Assembly (NCBI RefSeq): GCF_037975245.1
Contig: NC_092579.1
Coordinates: 16,580,178 to 16,640,177 of the forward strand
DNA length: 60,000 bases
Direction of reading: 5' to 3'
Origin: Apostichopus japonicus
Lineage: Eukaryota; Echinodermata; Holothuroidea; Aspidochirotida; Stichopodidae
Part shown: positions 13,334-23,861 of the stretch, piece by piece
Layout of the letters: every line of letters starts with the position of its first letter
How positions within the stretch are numbered: the stretch's first letter is position 1
Made by a program: the position numbers and the translations under genes
Notes under the pieces: generated by a model
Databases searched by the model: none
The model's input: the letters and a program-made list of their open reading frames with translations, nothing else
What the model was told of the DNA's origin: nothing

Positions 13334-13393
13334 AGTCACAATGTAATATAGCAATGCATTTCCAAATATGCATTGCTATATTACATTGTGACT
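13334..13393. repeat. Perfect 26-bp inverted repeat with 8-nt loop
   Basis: The arms 13334-13359 and 13368-13393 are exact reverse complements (left arm begins AGTCACAATGTAATATAGCA) separated by TTCCAAAT. The hairpin begins inside the target duplication at the right edge of the nested MITE. The sister element at 19152-19819 lacks it. It may be a foldback, a template-switch product or a small-RNA precursor; I cannot tell which. Confidence 0.9.
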
Positions 13394-13654
13394 TTGTAAT
13401 AAGCAGAAGCCATTTATAGCCTACTATGAATAATGAGTATAGTTTTAATATCCCATCCTACCCCATAACTTACCCCATCCTTTCGTATTTTGACATATTT
13501 CATTTGCTTTCATGCATGTATCGATCGCGTGTGCAGGGACTTGGACTTAATAATGATTTCACCTCATTTTGTCTCGAAAGAAAACTTGTTTCGTGTTTCC
13601 CAATTTGCACATTAGATATTGCAGTGCTAGTATGCATTGTTTCATTGAGGGGGA

Positions 13655-13993
13655 CAGTGGCGGAGCGTCCATACAGTCAGGGGGCGGATCCCCCCCCCCC
13701 CTGACGCACTCAAATGGACTGCTGGCGCCCTTTTCAGCTTTTTACCACTTTTTACTTATGCGCGATTATTGACTTTTTTTATTGCGCTCTCATCTACCTA
13801 TTTACATTTGTCACATTATCTGCAAGTTAGCAAGGCCCGGAAATGGTCATTTCCGGCGATCTAGGGAGTACCTTTATCAAAAAATGTATGTACGCTCCGC
13901 GCCAACCTGTGGTGGCGCTCCGCTTAGATAGTGTCGAAAGCGACCCTACAGACCATTCTCGCCCCCTGACCAATACCTCTAGCTCCGCCACTG
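13655..13993. mobile_element. Nested hAT-like MITE with CAGTGGCGGAGC ends
   Basis: It begins CAGTGGCGGAGCGT and ends CTAGCTCCGCCACTG. The flanks GAGGGGGA (13647-13654) and GAGGGGGG (13994-14001) match at 7 of 8 bases. The sister element at 19152-19819 is continuous across this point (around 19625-19645), which confirms a later insertion. Confidence 0.82.
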
Positions 13994-14287
13994 GAGGGGG
14001 GTGGGTTGGCGTTGATGGAGTATACACAAATAAGATAATACAATAAGAGTTATAAAGGGTACTAAATATCAGGCTGCATCAGTCCAATCGAATTTCTGCA
14101 AAGTGCCCTTCGACGTTGGTGCCCCCCAGATTAAAAGTGCTTCCGCCGCCCTTGTCACCAAGCATTACCGAAGACATCTGAGAGAACTTGGATATTAATT
14201 TGCAAAAATGGAACCAATATTATATTACAGAAGAAAGAGACCACTTGTAAGTAGACAACCATGTACTGTGTCATACTGCTAAAAATG

Positions 14288-14590
14288 CTGCAATACACGT
14301 TTATGTATGTATGCGTGTATGTATGTATGCGTGTATGTATGTATATATGTATTTTAGATCCTCCTGCAAGCAGGAACTCGCGAAGAAGCCATCATTGGTT
14401 TATCAGAGCCGCAAGCTGACCGAAGTCAGTCTTTTACATTCATATTTAACGTCCATGATTATGAATTGTCAATTGTCAACAACTCTGTACCTGGACGACA
14501 TACATTAATTTTTGGAGTGACTCGAACTCGGGACCTTATGATTGAAAGGCACCGGCGTTGAGTTAGTGGTTAACGCCGTTAACCACTCCC
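14288..14590 (-). mobile_element. tRNA-derived SINE with tetranucleotide tail (minus strand)
   Basis: On the minus strand a tRNA-like head carries an RNA polymerase III B-box-like GAGTTCGAGTC (14519-14529) and an A-box region near GTGGTTAACG. The body shares CTTCGGTCAGCTTGCG and TCGCGAGTTCCTGCTTGC with the plus-strand copy at 18385-18770. The 3' end is an ATAC-type repeat (plus-strand GTATGTATGCGT, 14300-14350), as in the other copy. Confidence 0.82.
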
Positions 14591-14599
14591 ATTTATAGG

Positions 14600-16070
14600 C
14601 CTACATCTAAGACGGTGCCTTGTAGCTTTAATATTCTCCAACAAAGACATGAAAATTGTAAAAAATGTGAAAAATCAACGCAATCAATGTTAAGCGACAT
14701 AAAAAATACCCATAACCACTTTATTGGGCGGGGGCGGGGGGGGGGGGGGGATTTTGATATATTTAGAGAGGCTACCTAGGCCTTTTTCTTTCTCGTCTTG
14801 ACTTTTAATTTGCAAGTATATATATACCTGTACCTACTTGGACAATATATAGCTGATACGTCCATTGAAAATAGTCAGAAAGTATACAGAGAAATATATT
14901 TTGGGAAGTTCTATCCAAAATCGTTTTCTAGATGTGATGTGAGTGGGTTTTGACCTATTTTCGTAGCACCGGCATTAACTTACACACAGCAATGACTGCA
15001 TCTTGGTTGTTTCATTACTGTGAGGTACCTATTAGTGTAAAAATGCAGCAATGTTTCGAAGCTCCTTCACTTCAAGTACCAACTTTTTGTAGACTTAACT
15101 TGTCATAAAATATTTGACCTCGTCATGACTTTGCAGTGTATATCAGTCTTTATCGTTCACTGAGCATCTGTCTAAGGTGGATATATAAGACTTCGTTTGA
15201 AAATTAACCCCTCCACAGCAGTCCGGTAGCCAGGGCCGTGGCCCAGGGGCATATCCCCTCCACTTTCAGACTATCATGTGTTCTTCCATACCCATCCCGG
15301 CCTTAATTTGTCCCACCATCATATGAACAAACCTTCCCAAATAACAGCACGTGAGTATTGTGGCTTTTCGTTTAAATTATTGGTGCCCCTCCATAAATTG
15401 TTGGTGCCCCTTCAACTCGGGGGACCTGCTGCCCGGGGTGTCAAAAATTTCTGTAAAACCGTCTCCCATATAATATTTCGGTCTAATCAAAATTAGCATG
15501 GTGAACATTACAGACGGCTGGGCTTTGTGCCCTATGTATCTAATTAAGGGCCTAACGTAAGGTAGTACCACATTTGGTAACATGCCAGGATTTTTTTTTT
15601 TTTAAAGTAAGAATAACTGTCTAAGCAGTGGCTAAATATCCGTGAGTTGTAATTCATTTCAATATAGTATATTCTTCTCCGCAAAATGGAAGCTAATTTG
15701 GGTGCATCAAGTGTTTCTCTTTGTGAAAATGAAAGATATTTTGACGATAAGATCAGGATTCGTCGAAACCTCGTTACTATAACGTAGGCACCCTCAGCGC
15801 GAGTCGTTGTTTGGGTGTTTCAAGATGGCGTGAATGACCTTCAAATAGCTGCAAAGAGTAGTTGTTGTCAACAGATGCGATATGGCTTCTATGCATTAAT
15901 TTCTGTGGTAGAGTCACTGAGCGTTAACTGCTGAGAGTTCGAGCAACCACAATAACATTAACAAAGGAGTTAACGGGGTGTGTTAAATATTAAGTTAAAC
16001 ATTTATGGTCGACACAGGTGCGGAAGATATGTATATGTATGTGGAAGCAGTTTTAATCATTTATAAACTA
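14600..16070. other. Intergenic, partly repeat-derived
   Basis: No gene is supported. A G-run lies at 14729-14750. The stretch at 15225-15450 begins with a CAGGGCCGTGGCCCAGGGGC terminus and contains two TTGGTGCCCCT repeats, so it looks like a degenerate MITE. An A/T run lies at 15590-15605. Confidence 0.4.
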
Positions 16071-16110
16071 TCGGGCAGCGGGGCGCGAATTTTTTTTCCC
16101 AAACAGGTTC

Positions 16111-16737
16111 TCAATTGTGTATAAATAGTCGCTCATGATTGGTCGGAAAAGTTACGTCATAACAATAAACCTTCACTTCTAGGTTATCAAAATGTCTGCA
16201 TCCATTCGTTGCAACGAAGATATACCCGTTCAAAATTACCCGCAGCTTTTCGTAAATATATGTAGATGTGTTTGGAATTGGTTTAGACATATTGAGCACA
16301 CTAGTATTGTATGATCTACTTTGATCGAAGATTTCTGTGAAGGCATTTATCGATAACATCGCACAGTGGAAGTTTCGTACAGGGGTACATAACACATGCG
16401 ATATAGGCATATATGTATTATAACTGTGTACACAGTGCAGTGACGGAAATACATCATACTGTAGCATGGTGGGCTCATAATTGACGCACTTAAGGATTTG
16501 ATCAACGATTTCTATCAAGGAAAAATCAAAATCACTCAACTGTATGTGTTTTTCATATGTGTGGTTCCTCAGAAATGTAATGATCTCAATATATTTATTG
16601 TTCTGTGCATATGCAACGTACAGTTGAGCAGAACTTGACAACAAAATGTCTGCCGTGTCAAGTTCTTTCATACCCCTAAATTGACACATTCGTTGATAAG
16701 CTAACTGTAATGAAGGCTTTACCGCTTTAGTATACAT
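16111..16737 (-). CDS. Orphan 208-residue ORF inside the 16085-17445 element
   Basis: This continuous reading frame starts at ATG 16737, four codons downstream of an in-frame TAA. It ends at a TGA lying in the left terminal inverted repeat, so its last residues (IHN) are encoded at the transposon edge. I recognise no family. The product has mixed composition, nine scattered Cys, no clear signal peptide and no convincing transmembrane helix. Predicted helical stretches include DFDFSLIEIVDQILKCV, followed by a YDVFPSLHCV segment and a C-terminal CRHFDNLEVKVYCYDV region. It has no DDE-transposase motifs that I can see. Upstream non-coding DNA within the element (16738-17411) may hold a promoter, since a CCAAT motif and a CRE lie in the correct orientation at the right end. 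It could be cargo or a remnant of a larger protein. Confidence 0.6.
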   Translation of the reverse strand: MYTKAVKPSLQLAYQRMCQFRGMKELDTADILLSSSAQLYVAYAQNNKYIEIITFLRNHTYEKHIQLSDFDFSLIEIVDQILKCVNYEPTMLQYDVFPSLHCVHSYNTYMPISHVLCTPVRNFHCAMLSINAFTEIFDQSRSYNTSVLNMSKPIPNTSTYIYEKLRVILNGYIFVATNGCRHFDNLEVKVYCYDVTFPTNHERLFIHN

Positions 16738-17030
16738 CCTTTGACTTTAGATGCTGTTTGCTATACTTTGAGCCTCTAAGCTTAGACAGATCAGGTCCCA
16801 GAGAGTAGTGTTGTCCATGATATTGAGGAAATGTTGGTTATTTTTAGGGTGCGAAATTTCCAAATGCCCAAAAAACGTACAAAACCAGGGGGAAGGGTGT
16901 TAAAAGCTTAAAAATTCCACAATTTGGTCATCAAATAGCTGAAATGGATTCAAACTCATGAAATATGTAATTCTGCTTGATTGCAAAAAGTTTAGGTGGC
17001 CTGCTGTATCGTTGCTAGTAATAATTGAAG

Positions 17031-17063
17031 GTGCGTCAATTACGGGGGTGCGTCAATTATGAA
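17031..17063 (+). repeat. 17-bp direct repeat GTGCGTCAATTA, echoed inverted inside the ORF
   Basis: GTGCGTCAATTA occurs at 17031 and 17048. The 15-mer GTGCGTCAATTATGA (17048-17062) occurs again in inverted orientation at 16475-16489 within the orphan ORF. Confidence 0.75.
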
Positions 17064-17454
17064 GCCTCGACTATACACTAAACTGTTTTGCGTATATTCA
17101 TTCACGGCTGAACTCGCGTCGTGAAGTTGATTTTGGGGTAGGCCTACCCATTCCACGAAACGAATTCCGATTTCAATAGAACGGCTGACGAATCTTGGAT
17201 GACGTAAACACGAAACCGATAGAATGTAGCGTATATATCATAAGTAAGGTCAACATGTTATCCAAGCATTAAAAGTAAAAGTTAGGGCGTTTGCAGGGAA
17301 ACCGCGTAACAAGACTTTATTAAGTGTCAGTGTGTAACTCAGTGTATGTCTTCGAACTATCAAGCGTTTGATGCTGACGTCACGAGCAATCTCATTGGCT
17401 GAAAACTCCGTAATTGAGAACCTGTTTGGGAAAAAAAACCTTCGCCAGCGGGGC

Positions 17455-18384
17455 AGGTGAACAGAACAACAAGACCCTGGAATATCAAGACCCTGCAGGG
17501 AAGACAGTGAATGTCAGTAGATGATAATTTGGCATTTGGTATATGCAAATACATAATGCCTTATCTAATCCATAACCGCTATGTGTAGAGAACTCTTTGT
17601 CAAGGAAAATAACGCAGAAAAGGGTGAAGGAACAAGAAGCGAAACCAAAAAGAAAGGAGCAGCCGTTATGATGGGGTTACGATTTGGTTTCACGATTTTA
17701 TGATAATCTCCATTATTGGTAAGTGATCGCCGATAAACCTACATTATATCAATAAACATATGAATAAAAAGCCTTAGCAGACGTTTCTGTGTGCTCTAGT
17801 ATTTTTTTTTTTTAAATTTATTTATTCATTTATTAGGATAGTTTTGAATTAGGTTTGGTTGTAGGCCTATCTACTATATTCAATGCTAATCAATACTGAA
17901 ATCCCATACCAATATAACTCACTAATTATCATTAGCTTCTCTTTTGTAAACCGAGTTACCTTTGGTTACAGAATGATAGGAGGGCGTGCCTTATCTTATC
18001 CAGAGTGTATAACAGTTGATTATAATTATCAACTATTAATCTGTCATGTACCAATGTATTTTGGCGACAACACGGTGAGTTATAGGCTACTGTCATATAG
18101 CATGGAGTGAGCTCCATGCATATCATAGTAAGGGGTTTTATGCTTCAGCCCCCATAGGGTTACGACACACGGTACCCGCGGCCTCATCTTGTTTTCCAAG
18201 GGTTATACACGTCAAAATTTACAGAGAGATTTTGTTTGTTTGTATATGTGCTATTAAGGTATCGTATAAGGTATTAACCACCACTGTACGTGTATCTCTT
18301 ATCCGGTATAGGCCTCAAAAATTATATGCTAGATAGCGCTATTCGGAAGCCATGCTATCATATATAGCCTAGTGGTATGTATAG
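17455..18384. other. Intergenic stretch, no gene seen
   Basis: AT-rich with GTAGGCCTA-type words. No supported coding or RNA feature. Confidence 0.4.
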
Positions 18385-18770
18385 CCTAGTGTATAGCCTA
18401 GTGGTTAACGCCGGCGTCTCCCAGTCATGAGATCCCCGGTTCGATTCCCCGCCGACAGCAATGTGTGTCGTCTGGCAAGGGTGTTGTTCAATAACAACTT
18501 CCCGACATGGACGTTGAATAGATGTGTGCCGAGAGATTGGCTTCGGTCAGCTTGCGAGTCTACAAGCCTCTATGGCTTCTTTCGCGAGTTCCTGCTTGCG
18601 GGAAGATCACATATACATACATACATACATACATACATACACACATACACACATACATACATACACACATACATACATACATACATACATACATACATAC
18701 ATACATACATACATACATACATACATACATACATACATACACACATACATACATACATACATATAGGCCT
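18385..18770 (+). mobile_element. tRNA-derived SINE with (ACAT)n tail
   Basis: The head contains a pol III A box (TAGCCTAGTGG, 18394-18404) and a perfect B box (GGTTCGATTCC, 18438-18448) in tRNA-like spacing. It is followed by a body (CTTCGGTCAGCTTGCG, TCGCGAGTTCCTGCTTGC) shared with the inverted copy at 14288-14590. The element ends in about 155 bp of ACAT tetranucleotide repeat (18608-18762). Tandem TATAGCCTAGTG words just before the A box suggest a duplicated 5' end. The 163-residue ORF across the tail is a repeat artefact. Confidence 0.87.
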
Positions 18771-19151
18771 ATACAAGGAAATACGACTTTGGTGTAACAT
18801 ATATGTGCAAACTAATACAATGTGGCATAGCTTAGTATGTTTTTTTCCAACAAATGTCGGATTATCTTTCATGCATATTTTGAGAATCAGCCATCTTATA
18901 GTTATATTTCATTCCTAGCGGAAGTAATCAATGTGAATGTGAGATGGCGTACGTGGGTGTGCGCGCGCGTGTGTGTGTTTGATACTCGTATAATGCTCTA
19001 ACTTCAGAAGGATAACTGGGATACATTTCATGTTTGGTGTATACGTTCTCCTTAGGAAGAACTGGTTTGAATTGTTGTTGGTATGGGACAAAGGGCATTT
19101 GAGGTCAGCACGGGTCAAAGTCTGAAAACATTGTTCACACAATATCTCAAG
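18771..19151. other. Intergenic, short GT/GC repeat
   Basis: A (GT/GC)n patch lies at about 18955-18980. No gene is seen. Confidence 0.4.
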
Positions 19152-19819
19152 CAAGGGCGGCGGAACCGGGGGGCACAGGGGGCACGTGCCCCCCCCCTCT
19201 TTTCCTCAGGTTAAAAATGTGCCCTTTTTCTACATAGAAATTGAGGTGTCTCAAGTTAGCAAGAGGCCAGGCAACCAGAATGAACACTCGGGAAGGGCCG
19301 TTTCCGGCCATCTGAGGGGTTTGTAAAACCAAAATTTCTTGTACTCTCCGCGCCAACAGATGGTGGCGCTCCGCTCAGATAGTCGTGCATACAACTTTGC
19401 AAATCCTGGCTACGCCCCTGACTTTTTAATGAGTTTCTGTGGGTCAAACTCAAAGCTATTTCGAATGGAAAAAATTTGTTAAGATATTATCAAGAAAATA
19501 AACTCTAATTCGGAAGATTCCTACATTAGCAACTTGCATGATTTCACCTCATTTTGTCTCAAAAGAAAACTCGTTCCTTGTTTCCCAATTTGCACATTGG
19601 ATATTGCAGTGCTAGTATGCATATTTTCCTTCAGGGTGGGGGGGGGGGTGGGCGTTGATGGAGTGATGTGTATACGCAATTTAACGCAAATAAGAGAATA
19701 CAATAAGAGTTATAAAGGGTACTAAATATAAGGCTGCATCAGTCCGATCGAATTTCTGCAAAGTGCCCTTTGATGTCGGTGCCCCCCCCCCCAGATCAAA
19801 AGTGCTTCCGCCGCCCTTG
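19152..19819. mobile_element. GGGCGGCGGAA-family DNA element, third copy
   Basis: Ends CAAGGGCGGCGGAACC and GCTTCCGCCGCCCTTG match 5852-6747. It carries the GCTCCGCGCCAAC dispersed core at 19252-19400. The flanks (ATCTCAAG and CTTTTACT) do not form a duplication. It serves as the unbroken reference for the insertion at 13655-13993. Confidence 0.85.
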
Positions 19820-19962
19820 CTTTTACTGATTTCAAATTCCCCGCTTTCTAGTAAGCCTAGGCTGTGACGTAATTAACTATACTGAATACGTTATTGTTAC
19901 TAACCAACTGGAGTTGCCAACCAGTGAACTGCAAAGTGTCAGACAGTAAACTTTATGGCCGT

Positions 19963-20172
19963 GGCTATTCTTACAACTAGTCGTAACAATTATTTATAAA
20001 CTATTCTTATGACAAAGGCGAATTCAAGCACAGTAAAGTAAATAAAGCAACTGCGCATGTAGTAGGGGTAACCCTAACACTAACCCTAACCGAAAATTAT
20101 TACTCGTCATAAAAATAGCAACTGCGCATGCGTAATCGGAAATTATTCTTACGAACAGTCGTAAGAATAGCC
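19963..20172. mobile_element. Foldback MITE with GGCTATTCTTAC ends
   Basis: The left end GGCTATTCTTACAACTAGTC and the inverted right end GGCTATTCTTACGACTGTTC agree at most of their first 24 bases. They enclose 210 bp that also contain two AGCAACTGCGCATG words. No clear target duplication was found. Confidence 0.6.
20069..20091. repeat. Short interstitial telomere-like repeat
   Basis: TAACCCTAACACTAACCCTA is about three and a half copies of the animal telomere hexamer with one change, inside the foldback MITE. Confidence 0.6.
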
Positions 20173-20751
20173 ACTTTGAAACTTTATCATTGTGATGTGA
20201 CCGGAAATTCCACTTGCTTATCTGGAAATTATATTTATAGTAAGTAAGCAGTATACTTTTCTGTTTCGTACATATATTGCGGTGGGTATTTGTGCGTTTC
20301 ATCGCTTTACGTGCATGATATAGGCCTTGAGTATACTTCTTCCAATATCACTTGACGGCATATTGAGAGAAATCGGCAGAGCAAAAAACGGACTGTTAAA
20401 ATCTATCTCGACTACACACAGAACACAATGTCAATGTGTAAAATAATGTTATGTAAATCATGGGTTGTAAAAAAATACATGGCATTTTGTAAATATTACA
20501 CAACATTTAGTCAAAGTATACGTATGCATACGATAGAGGATTGCCGAAAATTATAGTAAATTCCACTTAGTCATTTTTACATGATTACAAGTAACTTTCG
20601 CCAAAGCGTTAATCAACGGATGCATAGTTAGATAATACAACCTAACTTGTACAAGTTTGTAAAGTAAAGTCATTTATCGTTACTAAATATACTAGTAATC
20701 CACCGTCATACACGCGCATGCCACATACAGTTCGCGACCACACGAGCTACA

Positions 20752-20812
20752 ATGGCATGAAAAATCACGTTAAAGGACTGGGGCCTGGAAGAGTTGATTG
20801 AAAAATTCGAAG
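20752..20812 (+). pseudogene. First exon of a SAM-domain (SAMD3-like) gene, interrupted by a stop
   Basis: The frame opened by ATG 20752 reads Met-Ala-stop (TGA 20758-20760) and then KITLKDWGLEELIEKFE. This resembles the start of a sterile alpha motif domain (W-G-L-x-E-x-I-x-K-F). A consensus donor follows (GAAG|GTAAGT, 20812/20813). A Trp codon changed to TGA would explain the stop. Together with the frame-broken last exon at 23625 this points to a decayed SAMD3-like gene. The second half of the SAM domain was not found. The assignment rests on short motifs. Confidence 0.5.
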
Positions 20813-23624
20813 GTAAGTTTAGTTATTCTATAAGTGAACGTGACAATACTGAGAAATGCTTCTAGCTCACGACTAAATTAAATAGAAGACTGCTTTTGAT
20901 TCGCTTGCGTTACGTAGACCTAACGTTAAATTTATACATTAAGTTATATAATAGGCTAACTGCTGTTTGTCATAGTCAACTCATACTTGTCAGAGAATCA
21001 CGGACGAACGGAGGATTTATACTGTTACTTAGTGTATTCTATTCGTAAGTTTAGTTACGCCTAATCCTATAACTTAGTGTATCCTTCTAGTCCTTTTTAC
21101 AGAGTAGGGCTTATACTTAGGCTATACTAGGCAGTACACTGTAAAAGTTTTAATATGGCCTTTAGCATTGGCCTATCGTAACGCTGATACCATTTTTTTT
21201 TTAGAGTAAACATATTCATGTAATGCAATTTATAATTACTGGTTTGCCATTTTAGCAGGTAGCAAGTATGCCAAAGCTGATGTGGATTGTTGATACTGAT
21301 AGACCTAACTAAAGCTCTATAATCTGGTAGTGATCTAGCCCTTATCATAGCAGTGTATGCAATTGCAGACAGTTGGAGTGAGCATTTTTAAAGCATTGTA
21401 TCTTCCCAATACTTCATCCTGCATACTTTGTTTAAGTACCAAAATGAAGCCCAGAGAACGATCTTACCAATGATGTATAATTTTTTTTTTTTTTTTGGGG
21501 GGGGGGTTATATTGAACATCTTTCCAAACAGGGGGGGGTTATATTGAACACCTTTCCAAACAATTCATTTTGAAGTTTGTTTACGTTTAAAATTTTTGGA
21601 AATTTGACCTTCGACCTATTCATTTTTCTAAAATCAACTGAAATTTAGATCAGCCCCAGCATCCTCATTAATCTTCAGAAGAAGCTGAATACATTACAAA
21701 GATACCTTGAAAAGCATAGGTCTATTTAGTGTGGCAGAAATTATGACCGAAATTTCCCCAACATTCCTGAAATATTTGTCAAAATCCAACAAATTACCGG
21801 CAAAAGTACTGAGTATATATACATACTTTACAGACACAGACTACTCTCTCCTAAAAGAAAAACAACTCATATCTCTGCCATTTTTCAACCAATTTCACCC
21901 ACAATTGGTATCAGAAGAAAAGGAAATTTGATAGACAATCACAAAATAATATAAAACAAGATGACAACCCAATTCCTTGACTTTTAGTTAATTGCTCATA
22001 GACAGAAGAGATGCCATTTTGGATTTTTGCATATTTGCATATTTTTTGCATATTTGCATACAGAATGAGCTCAAATTGAATAAAAGTCATGTGACATGAA
22101 ATCCTGAACTTCTCACCTGTCCATTGATATATAGGTTCCTGTACAAAATATTCTAAATTATTGTAATATTCTAAATTACATTAAAAGAGACACCCCCCCC
22201 CCCCCAGACTGCATTATCATCTCATAAGTTTACAAGGAGTTAAAAATTCTGAATGTTTAACCACTTTGAAAATCAAAGCAAGCCAATTATATGTAAAGGT
22301 GAGTGCCACCATGCCTACCTGTACTTTAGGGCTAACTTTAACGCTGTGGCTGTATGCAGTTGGCACACTAGATGTCTCGTTTTTTCTTTGATTGCTTAAA
22401 TAATTCGTTTAGTTGGTATAACACTACTGTCTGTGGATATCAAGGAAACTTAGGTACATATAATAAATTCAACAATAACCATATGTAAAAACAGGGTGAT
22501 GCTTTATTTTAAACTTTTTTTTCAGATGGCAACAATGCTGCAATCCGTTTGTTACCATTTGTTTCCTGAGAGACGCAAAGGGGCTAACTATCTGTAAATG
22601 AATCATTTGCAGCTTCCGTAGACTTTCATTGTGTAAGTTTGCATGTCCTTGTGCCCACCACATTTGTTATTATGTCAGTTTGTGTTTGGAATACAATGCA
22701 AAAATTTGATGCAGATATTTTATCTTAATGAATGAAGAATATTTATCAACTGCTCAATTCCTAGTAGAGAGTAAATTTCTCACAGGTACTGACTTTTAAG
22801 ATGAATGTATGTAATCCTCGGGAGATATGATATGGTTGAAGAAAGTTGTTTTCCATCCCTCCAACACTTCGGCTTTCTTTGTTTTTTTGTTTTTGCCAAA
22901 GGCTCGAATAATCTATGCAATGGTGATGTCCTGTGTGTGAGATGTCTGCTTGTATACCTGATATCTCAAGAATCCTAGATTAATTTGAGTTGATACATGG
23001 CAGAATGGTGTTCCCTGTTGTTTTCAGTGAAGATATCTTGTATAGGAATTAGAGGGGCAGAGGGGGGGGGGGGGGGGCTTAATGTGAAAAAATTAAAAAG
23101 GCAATTTCCAAGTAGCTATACATGACATTTACTTAATATTTGGTGTGGAGCGTTGGTCCATCATCGCTATGTTTTCACTGCCATTTTGGGCTTGCTAATT
23201 AAATATTGATGATGGGCGGGGCCAAATGAGAATTATACTGAAATTAGCATGTAAACACAAAATCTATTTATGTTTGAGTTGATAGTAGGTATAATTATAA
23301 CCATTAACCCAAGGATGGTCCCTGTTGTTTTTGGTGCAGATATCATGCATAGTAATCAGTGGACAGGGTTTAATGTACCACAGGTCATTTCGTTATTATG
23401 ACAGACATTACAAAATAGAACAGCTTGAGAGTATCTCTGTTGAAGGTCCTTGCTGGATAATTAATTTTTCTCTCCACTTGAATCACTGAACGTTTATTAT
23501 TTTCGGATGCAGATGTCACGTTTTTGTGAGTGATACATGCCAATAAATGCCTATGAACCATTTAGGTTTTTACACAGCCTTATTATGATTGGAATGTATT
23601 TATCTTTTTTGTTTTGTTACTTAG
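20813..23624 (+). other. Intron-like, repeat-containing interval of the SAMD3-like locus
   Basis: No middle exon could be placed with confidence. There is a tandem pair of GGGTTATATTGAACA(T/C)CTTTCC units at 21500-21560. Degenerate copies of a TCCCTGTTGTTTTTGGTG repeat occur at about 22990-23360. C- and G-runs lie at 22193-22205 and 23060-23078. Confidence 0.45.
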
Positions 23625-23861
23625 GAAAGCACCAAATTGCAGCCATATGTGTTACTTCTCGGAGAAAGCAAAATACATCCTCAGCAGTTATATGTGATTA
23701 TCGATAGACATGCCCTACCTCAGAGGACAATTATGAAGGCCATTGATGTGTGCTTCAAATCATTATATGTGTTTAATCTGGAATACCAAAAGGCATGTCT
23801 TGGTGCATCATGGGAATATTTCCAAAAAGTTGTTTATAAGTTGCCTGGACTGGCAGTGTGA
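23625..23861 (+). pseudogene. C-terminal exon of a SAMD3-like gene with frameshift
   Basis: After a good acceptor (GTTACTTAG|GAA) the frame reads ESTKLQPYVLLLG, a YVIIDRHALPQ segment, IMKAIDVCFKSLYVFNLEY, then SWEYFQKVVYKLPG. This order matches, from memory of the family, the conserved C-terminal region of SAMD3-like proteins. The frame then hits TGA at 23859. One base earlier in phase it continues as TGSVKCNQIRDFRAD, the expected family ending, to a TAG near 23929. A 1-base deletion near 23847 is the simplest reading. The exon is otherwise well preserved, so the break may be recent or a sequencing error. Confidence 0.65.

Larger units (their letters stand above)
12815..14154. mobile_element. 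GGGCGGCGGAA-family DNA element, enlarged by nested insertions
   Basis: Ends CAAGGGCGGCGGAACC and GCTTCCGCCGCCCTTG match the elements at 5852-6747 and 19152-19819. At 34773 the paralogous D2 block lacks the element. Its flanks do not show a target duplication (CAGCTCGT versus TCACCAAG), so one side was probably rearranged after insertion. Two further elements (12984-13327 and 13655-13993) are nested inside and account for its extra length. Confidence 0.82.
16085..17445. mobile_element. Unclassified 1361-bp inverted-repeat element with 9-bp target duplication and one ORF
   Basis: The terminal repeats are 16085-16116 and 17412-17445 (inverted). Both start GCGAA, then a T-run, then CCCAAACAGGTTCTCAATT; they differ only by a 2-base GG indel. 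The 9-bp direct repeat CAGCGGGGC lies immediately outside both ends (16076-16084 and 17446-17454). A 9-bp duplication fits Mutator- or Merlin-like elements better than hAT (family knowledge), but no transposase is present. Inside each end is a CCAAT motif (inverted, ATTGG at 16139-16143 and 17394-17398) and a cAMP-response-like site, perfect TGACGTCA at 17375-17382 and TACGTCA at 16153-16159. TATAAATA lies at 16120-16127. The only substantial ORF is 16111-16737 on the minus strand. Confidence 0.87.

Noticed and set aside
18394-18448. Possible functional tRNA gene
   Set aside because: A and B boxes are present, but no complete cloverleaf with acceptor stem is seen, and the shared body and tail of the second copy identify a SINE.
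18427-18872. Several ORFs with His-Thr-Tyr-Ile or Met-Tyr-Val-Cys repeats on both strands
   Set aside because: They translate the ACAT tetranucleotide tail of a SINE.
19144-19827. Target duplication around the third GGGCGGCGGAA element
   Set aside because: The 8 bases on each side (ATCTCAAG and CTTTTACT) do not match.
21707-21931. 74-codon ORF between the SAMD3-like exons
   Set aside because: It begins at a non-ATG codon shortly after a stop and has no matching splice site or family motif.
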